From Mycobacterium syngnathidarum (GTDB taxonomy: Bacteria > Actinomycetota > Actinomycetes > Mycobacteriales > Mycobacteriaceae): a stretch of DNA of 64,000 bases. The DNA lies in NCBI RefSeq assembly GCF_001942625.1, contig NZ_MLCL01000077.1, positions 69,090 to 133,089 of the forward strand, written 5' to 3'. This document shows positions 1 to 7,515 of this stretch, in pieces. Under the pieces are notes generated by a model, which worked only from the letters and a program-made list of their open reading frames with translations, made no database searches and was not told where the DNA came from. Position 1 is the first letter of the stretch. Every line of letters starts with the position of its first letter. The translations under genes and the position numbers were made by a program.

Positions 1-1
1 G

Positions 2-637
2 CCCAACGCGTCGGCGCAACCACCGTGTCCAGACGTCGAGGTGGTCTTCGCCCGAGGAACCTACGAGCCGCCGGGTGTCGGCGGACCGGGACAGTCCTTC
101 GTCGATGCGCTGCGTGCCCGCGTCGGGGAGCGTTCCGTCGAGGTGTACCCGGTGAACTACCAGGCCAGTGGGAACTTCGGGGACCGGATCGAGTTCGCCA
201 GAACGGTGGTCGACGGCATCCGCGACGCATCCGACCACATCAAGGCGACGGCCAGGGACTGCCCGAAGACGAAGGTGGTCCTGGGCGGCTACTCCCAGGG
301 CGCCGTCGTAGCCGGCTACACCACCGCGGCCACCGTGCCGGATGGCATCCCGCCGGAATACAAGCAATACATCCCCGAGCCCATGCCGGCCGCGGTTGCC
401 GACCACGTGGCATCGGTGGTACTGCTCGGTGCGCCGTCCGACGAGTTCATGCGCGATATCGGCGCCCCGCAGATGGTGATCGGCCCGCGGTACAAGGACA
501 AAACCATCGAGTTGTGCGAGCCCGGTGACACCATCTGTGACGGAACACCGGCCGGTGTACCCAACTTCGCCCACACCGCGTACGTCTTCAACGGGATGCC
601 GGGCCAGGCCGCTGACTTCACCGTGGGCCGGCTCTGA
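2..637 (+). CDS. Cutinase family serine esterase, 5' end outside window
   Basis: Secreted serine esterase/lipase of the cutinase (Culp/Cfp21) family, which hydrolyses short-chain esters and lipids at or outside the cell wall. The frame is open from base 2, so signal peptide and start codon lie before the window. The visible protein opens with the family signature CPDVEVVFARGT. The nucleophile is in GGYSQGA (Ser codon 293-295), the Asp in the CEPGDTIC segment and the His in NFAHTAY near the C-terminus. Paired cysteines around the Asp match the conserved cutinase disulfide. Length is normal for the family apart from the missing N-terminus. The natural substrate cannot be read from the sequence. 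Confidence 0.93.
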   Translation, partial: PNASAQPPCPDVEVVFARGTYEPPGVGGPGQSFVDALRARVGERSVEVYPVNYQASGNFGDRIEFARTVVDGIRDASDHIKATARDCPKTKVVLGGYSQGAVVAGYTTAATVPDGIPPEYKQYIPEPMPAAVADHVASVVLLGAPSDEFMRDIGAPQMVIGPRYKDKTIELCEPGDTICDGTPAGVPNFAHTAYVFNGMPGQAADFTVGRL

Positions 638-715
638 CCGGCCACGTAGATAACGATATGAAACCTCAATGGTTGCAATGTGATACGTGAGCCCAGGAGT
701 TTTGCCCGACGCCAC

Positions 716-721
716 TATGTT
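716..721 (+). promoter_or_regulatory. -10 hexamer (TATGTT) for a leaderless GH5-like mRNA
   Basis: TANNNT hexamer followed by six bases and then the GTG start at 728. This spacing puts the expected transcription start on the start codon. Confidence 0.5.
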
Positions 722-727
722 CGCTGA

Positions 728-1873
728 GTGCACCGTCGAACGGCCCTGAAGATCCCGCTGGTACTGGCAGCAGCAGCGGCCCTCCCCCAAGCACTGGCCC
801 CTCTTCCGGTGATCCCACGCGCGACCGCGGCGCCAGGCCAATGGCCGGTAGAGCGCGCCAATGCGTGGTATCAGGCGCAGGGCTGGCTCGTCGGCACCAA
901 CTTCATCACCTCGAACGCGATCAACCAGATCGAGATGTTCTCTGCAGGTACCTACGATGCGCGCCGCATCAACAGCGAATTGCAGGCGTGTCGACTGCTC
1001 GGATTCAACACGGTCCGGGTCTTCCTGCATGACCTGTTGTGGGCGCAGGACCGTGCCGGATTCCAAAGCAGGCTGGCCAATTTCGTCGGGATCGCAGCGC
1101 GTCAAGGAATCAAGCCGCTGTTTGTCTTCTTCGATTCGTGCTGGGATCCGAACCCGCAGCTCGGGGCGCAACGAGCGCCGACGCCCGGCGTGCACAACTC
1201 CGGCTGGGTGCAGAGCCCGGGTGCGCAACGCATCGACGATCCGCGTTACCGCCCGGTGCTGCGCGACTATGTGGTCGGGGTGATGAGCCAGTTCCGCAAC
1301 GACGATCGGGTGCTGGGCTGGGACCTGTGGAACGAACCGGACAACCCTGCCAAGCAGTACCGCAAGGTCGAACGCAAGGACAAGATCGACGCGGTCGGAG
1401 GCCTGCTGCCGCAGGTGTTCGCGTGGGCACGCTCCGTCAATGCCGCGCAACCGTTGACCAGTGGCGTGTGGCAGGGCAGCTGGGATCGTGGAAACCGAAG
1501 CGAGATGGACAATTTCCAACTCGACAACTCCGACGTCATCTCCTTTCACTCCTACGCCGGGCCCGCCGAATTCGAAGCCCGCATCGCCGAGCTCGCACCG
1601 TTGGGCCGGCCGATCCTGTGCACCGAATACCTGGCGCGCGACCAGGGCAGCACGCTCGAAGGCGTGCTGCCGGTTGCCAAGCGGCACAACGTCGGTGCCT
1701 ACAGCTGGGGATTGGTGGCCGGCAAGACCCAGACGTATTTCCCGTGGGATTCCTGGGACAAGCCCTACACCAAGGTGCCGAACGTGTGGTTCAGCGACCT
1801 GCTGCAGCCCGACGGGCGGCCATACAAGCAAAGCGAATACCAGACCCTGAAGAAGCTCACCACCCGGGTGTAG
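728..1873 (+). CDS. Secreted GH5-like (cellulase-fold) glycoside hydrolase
   Basis: Predicted exported glycosidase with a (beta/alpha)8 cellulase-type fold, 381 aa. The GTG start gives MHRRTALKIP followed by an Ala/Leu-rich export signal that ends near the AAPGQ segment; the paired Arg suggests Tat or Sec export. The acid/base Glu is in LWNEPDN (about E203) and the nucleophile Glu in LCTEYLARD (about E300), the usual spacing for clan GH-A. SFHSYAG supplies a conserved His/Tyr before the second Glu. The substrate (beta-mannan, beta-glucan or a glycolipid) is not identifiable. It stands alone between the cutinase and small genes. A -10 hexamer six bases upstream supports the GTG start. Confidence 0.85.
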   Translation: MHRRTALKIPLVLAAAAALPQALAPLPVIPRATAAPGQWPVERANAWYQAQGWLVGTNFITSNAINQIEMFSAGTYDARRINSELQACRLLGFNTVRVFLHDLLWAQDRAGFQSRLANFVGIAARQGIKPLFVFFDSCWDPNPQLGAQRAPTPGVHNSGWVQSPGAQRIDDPRYRPVLRDYVVGVMSQFRNDDRVLGWDLWNEPDNPAKQYRKVERKDKIDAVGGLLPQVFAWARSVNAAQPLTSGVWQGSWDRGNRSEMDNFQLDNSDVISFHSYAGPAEFEARIAELAPLGRPILCTEYLARDQGSTLEGVLPVAKRHNVGAYSWGLVAGKTQTYFPWDSWDKPYTKVPNVWFSDLLQPDGRPYKQSEYQTLKKLTTRV

Positions 1874-1911
1874 GCGTTTGAGCTTCGCCCATGTGGGTGA
1901 CTCCATTGACT

Positions 1912-2067
1912 ATGGATCAAAGCGACGGCGGCCGGCCGATACCGAAAGACGCGCGCAAAGTCACCGAGGGGCAAGCGGAACTGCAGGACGAATTCGACCG
2001 TCGGGGTGAGGATCCCGACGGTCCAGCGCTGCACGAGAGCCACGAGAACATCGCCGACGAGACGTGA
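1912..2067 (+). CDS. Small acidic hypothetical protein, 51 aa
   Basis: Short open frame beginning MDQSDGGRPIPKDARK and ending ENIADET. It is rich in Asp/Glu and lacks Cys, a membrane segment or a signal. Third codon positions are strongly G/C like the neighbouring genes, which argues for a real gene. An in-frame ATG at 1891 would add seven residues, and neither start has a convincing ribosome binding site. It lies between the glycosidase and the convergent HNH gene. No family was recognised. Confidence 0.5.
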   Translation: MDQSDGGRPIPKDARKVTEGQAELQDEFDRRGEDPDGPALHESHENIADET

Positions 2068-2071
2068 TCAT

Positions 2072-2476
2072 CTAGAACGACTGGCCGTTGGCATAGCGCT
2101 GTCGGCGGAAGTAGCGGCCATTGCCTCGGTTGCGGCTCTTGTACGTCGGCAGTTGAGAGTCGCAGTTCGGACAGACCAACCTCAGGTTCTCCCGGCGATT
2201 GTTCGTCGGGTTCCCGTCGATGTGGTCCATGACGAACGTGAGCGGAAGGTCCTGCCACACACTGGTCGCGCTGCAGATGGCGCAACAGCCGGACTGGGCA
2301 ACGGCGATGTATTCCCGGATGTAGTGATTCTGGCGGCTGTCCACCCATGCTTCGCCGGATTCGAGCCAGCGTTTGGTGCTTGCGTCGCGTCGGGCTGCCG
2401 CCTGACATGCATTACCGCAGTAGACCTTCTGACTGCGCTTCGTCAGTGGTGAACCACAGTTGCGACAGAGCCTCAT
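2072..2476 (-). CDS. HNH endonuclease with N-terminal zinc finger
   Basis: Predicted HNH-family nuclease, 134 aa. It opens with a zinc-finger-like segment (CRNC near the start, YCGNAC about 15 residues later). The C-terminal half carries the ββα-metal core, with CCAIC, then MDHIDGNPTNN with the catalytic His and metal-binding Asp/Asn, and a closing LVCPNCDS zinc pair. Free-standing HNH proteins of this size are common in mycobacteria and their phages, and their roles are mostly unknown. No associated methylase or intron was seen. The ATG at 2476 follows a leaderless-type -10 hexamer by six bases. Confidence 0.85.
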   Translation of the reverse strand: MRLCRNCGSPLTKRSQKVYCGNACQAAARRDASTKRWLESGEAWVDSRQNHYIREYIAVAQSGCCAICSATSVWQDLPLTFVMDHIDGNPTNNRRENLRLVCPNCDSQLPTYKSRNRGNGRYFRRQRYANGQSF

Positions 2477-2482
2477 GTGAGG

Positions 2483-2488
2483 AAGTTA
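2483..2488 (-). promoter_or_regulatory. -10 hexamer (TAACTT) for the HNH gene
   Basis: Minus-strand TANNNT hexamer six bases before the ATG at 2476, fitting a leaderless transcript. Confidence 0.45.
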
Positions 2489-2518
2489 CTAACATGCACC
2501 GACAACAATCGATGCGTG

Positions 2519-2593
2519 TGGAGCCCCCTATCGGGATTGAACCGATGACCTACATATTACAAGTATGTTGCTCTACCACTGAGCTAAGGAGGC
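2519..2593 (-). tRNA. tRNA-Thr (anticodon UGU)
   Basis: The minus strand folds into a complete cloverleaf. The acceptor 5' strand GCCTCCT (2593 downward) pairs with AGGGGGC, followed by discriminator U and an encoded CCA (2519-2521). The D loop contains AGCTCAGTGGTAGAGC, the anticodon loop is CTTGTAA on a five-pair stem, and the T arm has GGTTCAATCCC. UGU reads ACA/ACG Thr codons. Confidence 0.97.
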
Positions 2594-2620
2594 GGGTGGA
2601 ACGCGCCCTAGCTTAACGGG

Positions 2621-3436
2621 TCACTCGTCGGCGTCGATAACTCGCTGGGAACTGACCGGCCGCGGGGAGCCCCGCCGGGACGAGCGACGGGGCAGCGGGA
2701 TGCGGTCGGCGATGCTGCTGAGCGGGTTGACCACCTGGCTCAGTGTGATGACCGCATCGTGCAGTGCATCGATGGTGGGGGCCAGCGCCTCCAGTCCGGG
2801 CGCCAGCCGGTTCAGCGTGTCGGCCACGTCGGCGAGTTTGAGCAGCGGGCCATCGGGGTCGGTCAGGGTATCCAGCAGGCCGCCCTCGGCGAGCAGCCGG
2901 TCGGCCACGCCGTCCTCACGCAGCACCCGCTCGATGAGGCCGTCGTTTGCCAGCAGCTGATCGGCCAGCCCGCCTGGCGCGACCACCCGTGAGAGCGCGC
3001 CGTCATCGGTGGTGAGCCGGTCCAGCAGCCCGCCCTCCATGGTGACCTGGTCCACCAGCCCACCGGGGGCCACCGCCCGGGCCACCGCGCCGTTGTCCGC
3101 GGTCAGCCGGTCCAGCATGCCGCCCTCAGCCGTTAGCTGATCGACCAGCCCGCCTGGTCGCAGCAAACGGTTGATCGGGCCGTCGGGCGCCAGTGCCCGA
3201 CCCAGCGGGGCGTCGTCGTCCAACAACCGCGCGAGCCGGTTCGCGCGCTCGACCGCATCATCGATCCCGAACAGCGAGGCCATCGATGACCTGCTGGTGA
3301 GCGGGTTCGCATCGGTGATTCCGCGTTGCACGGCGTTGAGCGTCTCGTTGGCGATGCCGAGTCCGGCGTCGGCCACGGCCAACCCGATGCGCACGGGCGC
3401 GGTAGCAACCTGGACCAGCGTCTTGCCGAGGTTCAT
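2621..3436 (-). CDS. Decapeptide-repeat protein divergent from phoP (Rv0756c position)
   Basis: Protein of 271 aa with no recognised catalytic domain, in the position of M. tuberculosis Rv0756c. Residues about 75-200 are a tandem array with an exact ten-residue period. Each unit resembles GGLLDRLTAE, with G or D-G followed by hydrophobics at positions 3, 4 and 7, and a weaker thirty-residue super-period (APGGLVDQ recurs). The regular hydrophobic pattern suggests repeated short amphipathic helices. The C-terminus is basic (PRRSSRRGSPR). No signal peptide is evident. A longer upstream in-frame extension would overlap phoP and is unlikely. The ATG at 3436 follows a -10 hexamer by seven bases. 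Function is unknown. Confidence 0.8.
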   Translation of the reverse strand: MNLGKTLVQVATAPVRIGLAVADAGLGIANETLNAVQRGITDANPLTSRSSMASLFGIDDAVERANRLARLLDDDAPLGRALAPDGPINRLLRPGGLVDQLTAEGGMLDRLTADNGAVARAVAPGGLVDQVTMEGGLLDRLTTDDGALSRVVAPGGLADQLLANDGLIERVLREDGVADRLLAEGGLLDTLTDPDGPLLKLADVADTLNRLAPGLEALAPTIDALHDAVITLSQVVNPLSSIADRIPLPRRSSRRGSPRPVSSQRVIDADE

Positions 3437-3443
3437 GGGCGTC

Positions 3444-3449
3444 AGTGTA
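3444..3449 (-). promoter_or_regulatory. -10 hexamer (TACACT) for the repeat protein
   Basis: Minus-strand TANNNT seven bases before the ATG at 3436, consistent with leaderless transcription. It lies 10 bp from the PhoP-box-like repeats, so PhoP could affect both divergent genes. Confidence 0.45.
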
Positions 3450-3459
3450 GTTACCCGCG

Positions 3460-3489
3460 TCACAGCTAAACTCACAGGAAGTGCACAGC
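3460..3489 (+). promoter_or_regulatory. PhoP-box-like direct repeats upstream of phoP
   Basis: Three direct repeats: TCACAGC (3460-3466), TCACAGG (3472-3478) and GCACAGC (3483-3489). The last two have an 11-bp period with a 4-bp spacer, the known PhoP binding architecture in mycobacteria; the first is offset by 12 bp. Autoregulation of phoP through direct repeats in its own promoter is established in M. tuberculosis. Its operation here is inferred from the match. Confidence 0.65.
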
Positions 3490-3532
3490 GTGCATGCAGG
3501 TTGAGTTCAAGAGGCACGATCAACATCAGAGA

Positions 3533-4252
3533 ATGGCCATGCCTGCAGTTCCTGAGAGCGTCCCCGAAGCCCGAATCCTCGTCGTCGACGACGAGGCCAA
3601 CATCGTCGAGCTGCTGTCCGTCAGCTTGAAGTTCCAGGGTTTCGAGGTGCACACCGCGTCCAACGGTGCTGCGGCCCTCGACAAGGCCAGGGAAGTCCGC
3701 CCCGATGCGGTGATTCTCGACGTGATGATGCCCGGCATGGACGGTTTCGGGTTGCTGCGCCGGCTGCGCGCGGACGGCATCGACGCGCCGGCCTTGTTCC
3801 TCACCGCGCGCGACAGCCTGCAGGACAAGATCGCCGGGCTCACCCTCGGCGGAGATGACTACGTGACCAAGCCGTTCAGCCTCGAAGAGGTGGTGGCCCG
3901 GCTGCGGGTGATCTTGCGCCGGTCCGGCCGGGGAGTGGAGGAACCGCGCAGCGCCAAGCTGTCGTTCGCCGACATCGAACTCGACGAGGACACGCACGAG
4001 GTGTGGAAGGCGGGCGAGCCCGTCTCGCTCTCGCCTACGGAGTTCACCCTGCTGCGGTACTTCATCATCAACGCGGGCACGGTGCTGTCCAAGCCGAAGA
4101 TTCTCGACCACGTGTGGCGCTACGACTTCGGTGGCGACGTCAACGTCGTCGAGTCGTACGTGTCCTACCTGCGCCGCAAGATCGACACCGGAGACAAGCG
4201 CCTGCTGCACACCCTGCGCGGGGTCGGTTACGTTTTGCGTGAGCCGCGCTGA
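3533..4252 (+). CDS. phoP: Response regulator PhoP (OmpR/PhoB class)
   Basis: DNA-binding response regulator of the PhoPR system, which in mycobacteria controls acid adaptation and envelope lipid genes. The receiver domain has the acidic pair in VVDDEAN, phospho-acceptor Asp in VILDVMMPG (D63 from this start), Thr in FLTARDS and Lys in YVTKPFS. The C-terminal winged helix carries SPTEFTLLRYF and the wing VESYVSYLRRKID. It is nearly identical in pattern to M. tuberculosis PhoP. An ATG at 3494 would add 13 residues; 3533 (or 3539) fits the expected N-terminus better. Direct repeats upstream suggest autoregulation. phoR follows after about 30 bp. Confidence 0.95.
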   Translation: MAMPAVPESVPEARILVVDDEANIVELLSVSLKFQGFEVHTASNGAAALDKAREVRPDAVILDVMMPGMDGFGLLRRLRADGIDAPALFLTARDSLQDKIAGLTLGGDDYVTKPFSLEEVVARLRVILRRSGRGVEEPRSAKLSFADIELDEDTHEVWKAGEPVSLSPTEFTLLRYFIINAGTVLSKPKILDHVWRYDFGGDVNVVESYVSYLRRKIDTGDKRLLHTLRGVGYVLREPR

Positions 4253-4283
4253 CGGCCGGCCAGTCAGCGGCATACTTTTACCG

Positions 4284-5717
4284 GTGTTGGACCGGGTAGA
4301 ACGGCGCGGGGTGCCGTTGCGCGTCGGCCTGGTGGCCGTCGCACTGGTCTTGGTGGCATGCGGTCTGCTGGCCTCCGGCGTCGCGGTCACTTCGATCATG
4401 CGGCACACCGAGGTCAACCGCATCGATCAGACGCTGCTCGATGCCGCGGGCAGCTGGGCACAGGAGCCGCGCCAACTGCCCTCGACGCCGCTGGTAGGTC
4501 CGAATCCGGCGCGTCCGCCATCGAACTTTTACGTCCGCGGCGTCGATCAGGACGGCCGAACCTGGATCGCGATCAACGACCGCGAGGCCGAACCGGAGTT
4601 GCCTGACGACAACGATGTCGGCCCGGTCCCCGTGACCGTCGAGTCTGTCGGGGCCTCCGATGTGCAGTGGCGGGCCATGACGGTCCGGGGCCCGAACGGT
4701 GAGCGCACCACGGTCGCGATCGACCTGTCCGACGTCCAGTCGTCGGTGCGGGCGTTGATCTGGTCGCAGGTCGGCATCGGCACGGTCGTGCTGCTGGTGC
4801 TCGGTATCGTCGGCTACGCCGTCGTACACCGCAGCCTGCGTCCGCTCGTCGAAGTGGAACGTACGGCCGCGGCGATCGCGGCCGGCCAGTTGGATCGCCG
4901 TGTCCCCGAACGGGATCCGCGTACCGAGGTGGGCCGGTTGTCGTCCGCGCTGAACGGCATGCTCGCACAGATCCAGCGGGCGGTGGCCTCCTCGGAGGCC
5001 TCGGCCGAGCAGGCGCGTACGTCCGAGGAACGGATGCGCCGCTTCATCACCGACGCCAGCCATGAACTGCGTACCCCGCTCACCACGATCCGCGGATTCG
5101 CCGAGCTCTACCGCCAGGGCGCTGCCCGCGACGTCGAGATGCTGATGGGGCGCATCGAGAGTGAGTCCCGGCGGATGGGCCTGCTGGTCGAGGATCTGCT
5201 GCTGCTGGCCCGTCTGGATGCGCAGCGGCCGCTGGATCAGCATCGCGTCGACCTGCTGACCCTGGCGACCGACGCCGTGCACGATACGCAGTCGATCGCA
5301 CCGGGCCGCCGGGTACGCATGGAGGTGTTCGACGGTCCCGGCACCCCCGAGGTGCTCGGCGACGAAGCCCGCCTGCGTCAGGTGCTGAGCAACCTGGTGG
5401 CCAACGCGGTGCAGCACACCCCGGACACCGCCGGGATCACGGTGCGGGTCGGCACCGACGACGACCACGCCATCATCGAGGTGTGCGACGAAGGTCCGGG
5501 CATGAGCCAGGACGATGCGCGGCGGGTGTTCGAGCGGTTCTACCGCGCCGACAGCTCACGCACCCGGGCCAGTGGCGGCACCGGGTTGGGCCTGTCGATC
5601 GTGCATTCGTTGGTGCTGGCTCACGGCGGCACGGTCACGGTCACCACCGCGCCCGGTCAGGGCTGCCGGTTCACCGTCAGCTTGCCTAGGATTGCAGATC
5701 TGCCAGCGCGGCCTTGA
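4284..5717 (+). CDS. phoR: Sensor histidine kinase PhoR
   Basis: Membrane sensor kinase and partner of PhoP, 477 aa. Transmembrane helix 1 is about residues 14-37, an extracytoplasmic sensor loop follows to about 160, and helix 2 is about 163-184. Then come a HAMP linker, a dimerisation domain with phospho-acceptor His in [10 protein letters not shown] (H260), and an ATPase domain with N-box ([10 protein letters not shown]), DEGPGMS and GGTGLGLS. The GTG at 4284 matches the start of known PhoR proteins. An in-frame GTG at 4239 would overlap phoP by 14 bases. The last 32 bases overlap the convergent HIT gene. Confidence 0.95.
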   Translation: MLDRVERRGVPLRVGLVAVALVLVACGLLASGVAVTSIMRHTEVNRIDQTLLDAAGSWAQEPRQLPSTPLVGPNPARPPSNFYVRGVDQDGRTWIAINDREAEPELPDDNDVGPVPVTVESVGASDVQWRAMTVRGPNGERTTVAIDLSDVQSSVRALIWSQVGIGTVVLLVLGIVGYAVVHRSLRPLVEVERTAAAIAAGQLDRRVPERDPRTEVGRLSSALNGMLAQIQRAVASSEASAEQARTSEERMRRFITDASHELRTPLTTIRGFAELYRQGAARDVEMLMGRIESESRRMGLLVEDLLLLARLDAQRPLDQHRVDLLTLATDAVHDTQSIAPGRRVRMEVFDGPGTPEVLGDEARLRQVLSNLVANAVQHTPDTAGITVRVGTDDDHAIIEVCDEGPGMSQDDARRVFERFYRADSSRTRASGGTGLGLSIVHSLVLAHGGTVTVTTAPGQGCRFTVSLPRIADLPARP

Positions 5718-6093
5718 TCTTGGTCTGTGCCTCGTCGAGGGACTCGGCCGACGGATTGTTGTCGACGTGCGCGAAGCCGAAGTCGGTCAGGTTGTAGGCC
5801 GGGAACACGTGCACGTGCAGGTGCGGCACCTCAAGGCCGGCGATGATCACGCCGGCCCGCTGTGCACCGAAGGCCCGGCACACAGCCTTGCCGATCAGCT
5901 GTGACACCTCCATCACCCGGCCGAAGACGGCGGGTTCGACGTCCTGCCAGTTGTCGATCTCGGCCCGGGGCACCACGAGGGTGTGGCCCTGCGTCATCGG
6001 CGCGATGGTGAGGAACGCGACGATGTCATCGTCCTCATAGACGAATCGCCCGGGCAATTCTCCGTTGATGATCTTCGTGAAGACGGACGCCAT
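5686..6093 (-). CDS. HIT-family nucleotide hydrolase (Rv0759c type)
   Basis: Histidine-triad protein, 135 aa, a cytosolic family acting on AMP-conjugates and dinucleotides. The triad is in PHLHVHVF (H91, H93, H95). Upstream are the usual [17 protein letters not shown] strand-helix and an Asn-Gly region near residue 10. The start was set at the ATG giving MASVFTKI because it follows a -10 hexamer by six bases and matches family length; an upstream ATG adds only a non-conserved leader. The end overlaps the 3' end of phoR on the opposite strand, so the two transcripts are antisense to each other. Confidence 0.92.
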   Translation of the reverse strand: MASVFTKIINGELPGRFVYEDDDIVAFLTIAPMTQGHTLVVPRAEIDNWQDVEPAVFGRVMEVSQLIGKAVCRAFGAQRAGVIIAGLEVPHLHVHVFPAYNLTDFGFAHVDNNPSAESLDEAQTKIKAALADLQS

Positions 6094-6099
6094 GTCGCA

Positions 6100-6105
6100 A
6101 GCATA
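6100..6105 (-). promoter_or_regulatory. -10 hexamer (TATGCT) for the HIT gene
   Basis: TANNNT on the minus strand, six bases from the ATG at 6093, indicating a leaderless transcript. Confidence 0.5.
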
Positions 6106-6154
6106 GTGAGGCCGCGAAGCCGCCAAGCGCGAGCGTGAAGCCTCCCGAACCCGG

Positions 6155-7018
6155 TCAGGCCCCGGAGATGGCCGCGTGCAATTCCCCGACCGTCCACGGC
6201 GGCGTGCTGTGATGGTCGCGGTATCCGATGAAACCGGTTGAGGGTCGCGCGAATTCGCCGATGAACCCGCCCGCGGCGATGAAGATGCGGCCGGTCACGC
6301 CCTTGGCCTCGTCGCTGACCAGGTAGGCGTACGTCGGGGCGACGTATTCCGGTGGAGCGGCGTCCAGCGCGCCCTGCATGCTGACGTCGTCGAGCAGGCC
6401 GCGGCGGTTGAGCTCGGCGATGTGCTGCTCGTAGTCGGACCCGGTGGACAGCCGGGTGCGGGCACCCGGGCACACCACGTTGGCCCGCACCCCGTGTTCT
6501 TTGAGCTCGGCGGCGATCGCCAGGGTCAGCCCGTTGACCGCGCCTTTGCCCGCGGGGTAGCCGCTGCCTCCGTAATCGCCGAGAAAGGCGAAGGAGCTGG
6601 TGTTGACGATGGCGCCGCCGCCTTGGGCCACCATCTTCGGCGCCGCCGCGCGGCAGGTTTCGAACACTGTGCCCAGGTGCGCGTCGAGCAGCTCGTGAAA
6701 TTCGGCACTGGTCACATTGAGGATGGACGATCCCGCCGGTTCGGCGGTCCCGGCACAGTTGACCAGGATGTCGACCCGGCCGAACTCGGCGACACAGGTG
6801 TCGACGAGCGCGTCGGCCACCTTGGGGTCGGCAGGTGACCCGGCATGCGCGACACCGGAAACCCGCTGTGCCGCAGCGGCTGCCGCATCGGCGTCGCGAC
6901 CGTTGACCACCACACCCGCGCCCTGGGCGGCGAGCAGTTCGGCAACTGCCAGCCCGATGCCGCGGGTGCCGCCGACAACGATCGCGCCGCGGCCGGCGAG
7001 CGGGCCGCTAATCGGCAT
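6155..7018 (-). CDS. Short-chain dehydrogenase/reductase
   Basis: NAD(P)-dependent oxidoreductase of the classical SDR family, 287 aa. The Rossmann glycine motif is GGTRGIG (residues 16-22), followed by LVNCAG near 85-90, catalytic Ser around 141 and Y154/K158 in YPAGK. Its start overlaps the stop of the SnoaL-like gene by 11 bases, so it probably ends the same leftward operon as adhB and cyp51. A gene at this point is not part of the M. tuberculosis order I know, so it looks like an addition. The substrate is unknown; a steroid or fatty alcohol is suggested only by the neighbours. Confidence 0.85.
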   Translation of the reverse strand: MPISGPLAGRGAIVVGGTRGIGLAVAELLAAQGAGVVVNGRDADAAAAAAQRVSGVAHAGSPADPKVADALVDTCVAEFGRVDILVNCAGTAEPAGSSILNVTSAEFHELLDAHLGTVFETCRAAAPKMVAQGGGAIVNTSSFAFLGDYGGSGYPAGKGAVNGLTLAIAAELKEHGVRANVVCPGARTRLSTGSDYEQHIAELNRRGLLDDVSMQGALDAAPPEYVAPTYAYLVSDEAKGVTGRIFIAAGGFIGEFARPSTGFIGYRDHHSTPPWTVGELHAAISGA

Positions 7019-7436
7019 CTGCCTCGGCGAACTGCATGGCCTCCAGGTTCCAGTAGCCGCGCAGGTTGGTGATCAGACCTTCGTCGTTCACCTTGTAGGT
7101 GAAGACGCCGCGCACGGTGGCGGTGAATCCGTTCGGAAACTTGGTGCGCAGCACCAGGATGTACGCGATCTCGTTCGGCGAGCTGGACGGGAACGTCTCC
7201 TCGCACGTGACGGTCAGCTCGTTCGGCCCGATGTTGGCGTCGTAGAAAGCACCGAGGGCTTCCTTGCCGCGCACGCCGGTACCGTCGGGGTTGGTGACGG
7301 CCTCCCCGATCGGGTCCTCGACCAGGACGTCGTCGGCCATGAGCGCCAGCCAGCCCTCACGATCACCGGATTGCACGCACTTCCAGGACGACCGCGAGGC
7401 CACGACCACGGGTGTCTCGGTGTGTGTTTCGGTCAC
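7008..7436 (-). CDS. SnoaL/NTF2-fold protein (Rv0760c-like, ketosteroid isomerase family)
   Basis: Small cone-shaped NTF2-fold protein, 142 aa, corresponding to M. tuberculosis Rv0760c, a family with ketosteroid-isomerase-like and steroid-binding members. Visible marks are WLALMADDVLVEDPIGE, GKEALGAFYDANI and the closing GYWNLEAM segment. GTG start; GGGAAG-type bases lie just upstream. It sits beside a 43-bp palindrome that separates it from adhB. Enzyme activity is not provable from sequence because residues differ in this superfamily. Confidence 0.85.
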   Translation of the reverse strand: MTETHTETPVVVASRSSWKCVQSGDREGWLALMADDVLVEDPIGEAVTNPDGTGVRGKEALGAFYDANIGPNELTVTCEETFPSSSPNEIAYILVLRTKFPNGFTATVRGVFTYKVNDEGLITNLRGYWNLEAMQFAEADAD

Positions 7437-7460
7437 GTAATTCCCTTCCTACCCAATAAG

Positions 7461-7503
7461 TTGTGGAGCCGTAGCCGTATTGAGGACGGCTACGGCTCCA
7501 CAA
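7461..7503 (-). terminator. Perfect 18-bp hairpin after adhB, member of a palindrome family
   Basis: Left arm 7461-7478 and right arm 7486-7503 are exact reverse complements around a 7-base loop. It lies 12 bp past the adhB stop, the position of a terminator for leftward transcription, but without a U-tract. The outer bases (TTGTGGAG) and the inner CCGT/ACGG recur in a second palindrome at 34414-34462. Confidence 0.65.
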
Positions 7504-7515
7504 ATCGCAGAGTGG

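Noticed and set aside
2072..2476. Homing intron or mobile HNH element
   Set aside because: No interrupted host gene, inteins, terminal repeats or target duplications were seen around the HNH gene.
2836..3214. DNA tandem repeat or CRISPR-like array
   Set aside because: The periodicity is at the protein level (30 bp); units diverge in DNA and there are no constant repeats with unique spacers.
2621..4423. 600-codon form of the repeat protein
   Set aside because: The upstream part is antisense to phoP and unlike protein; a start at 3436 with its own -10 fits.
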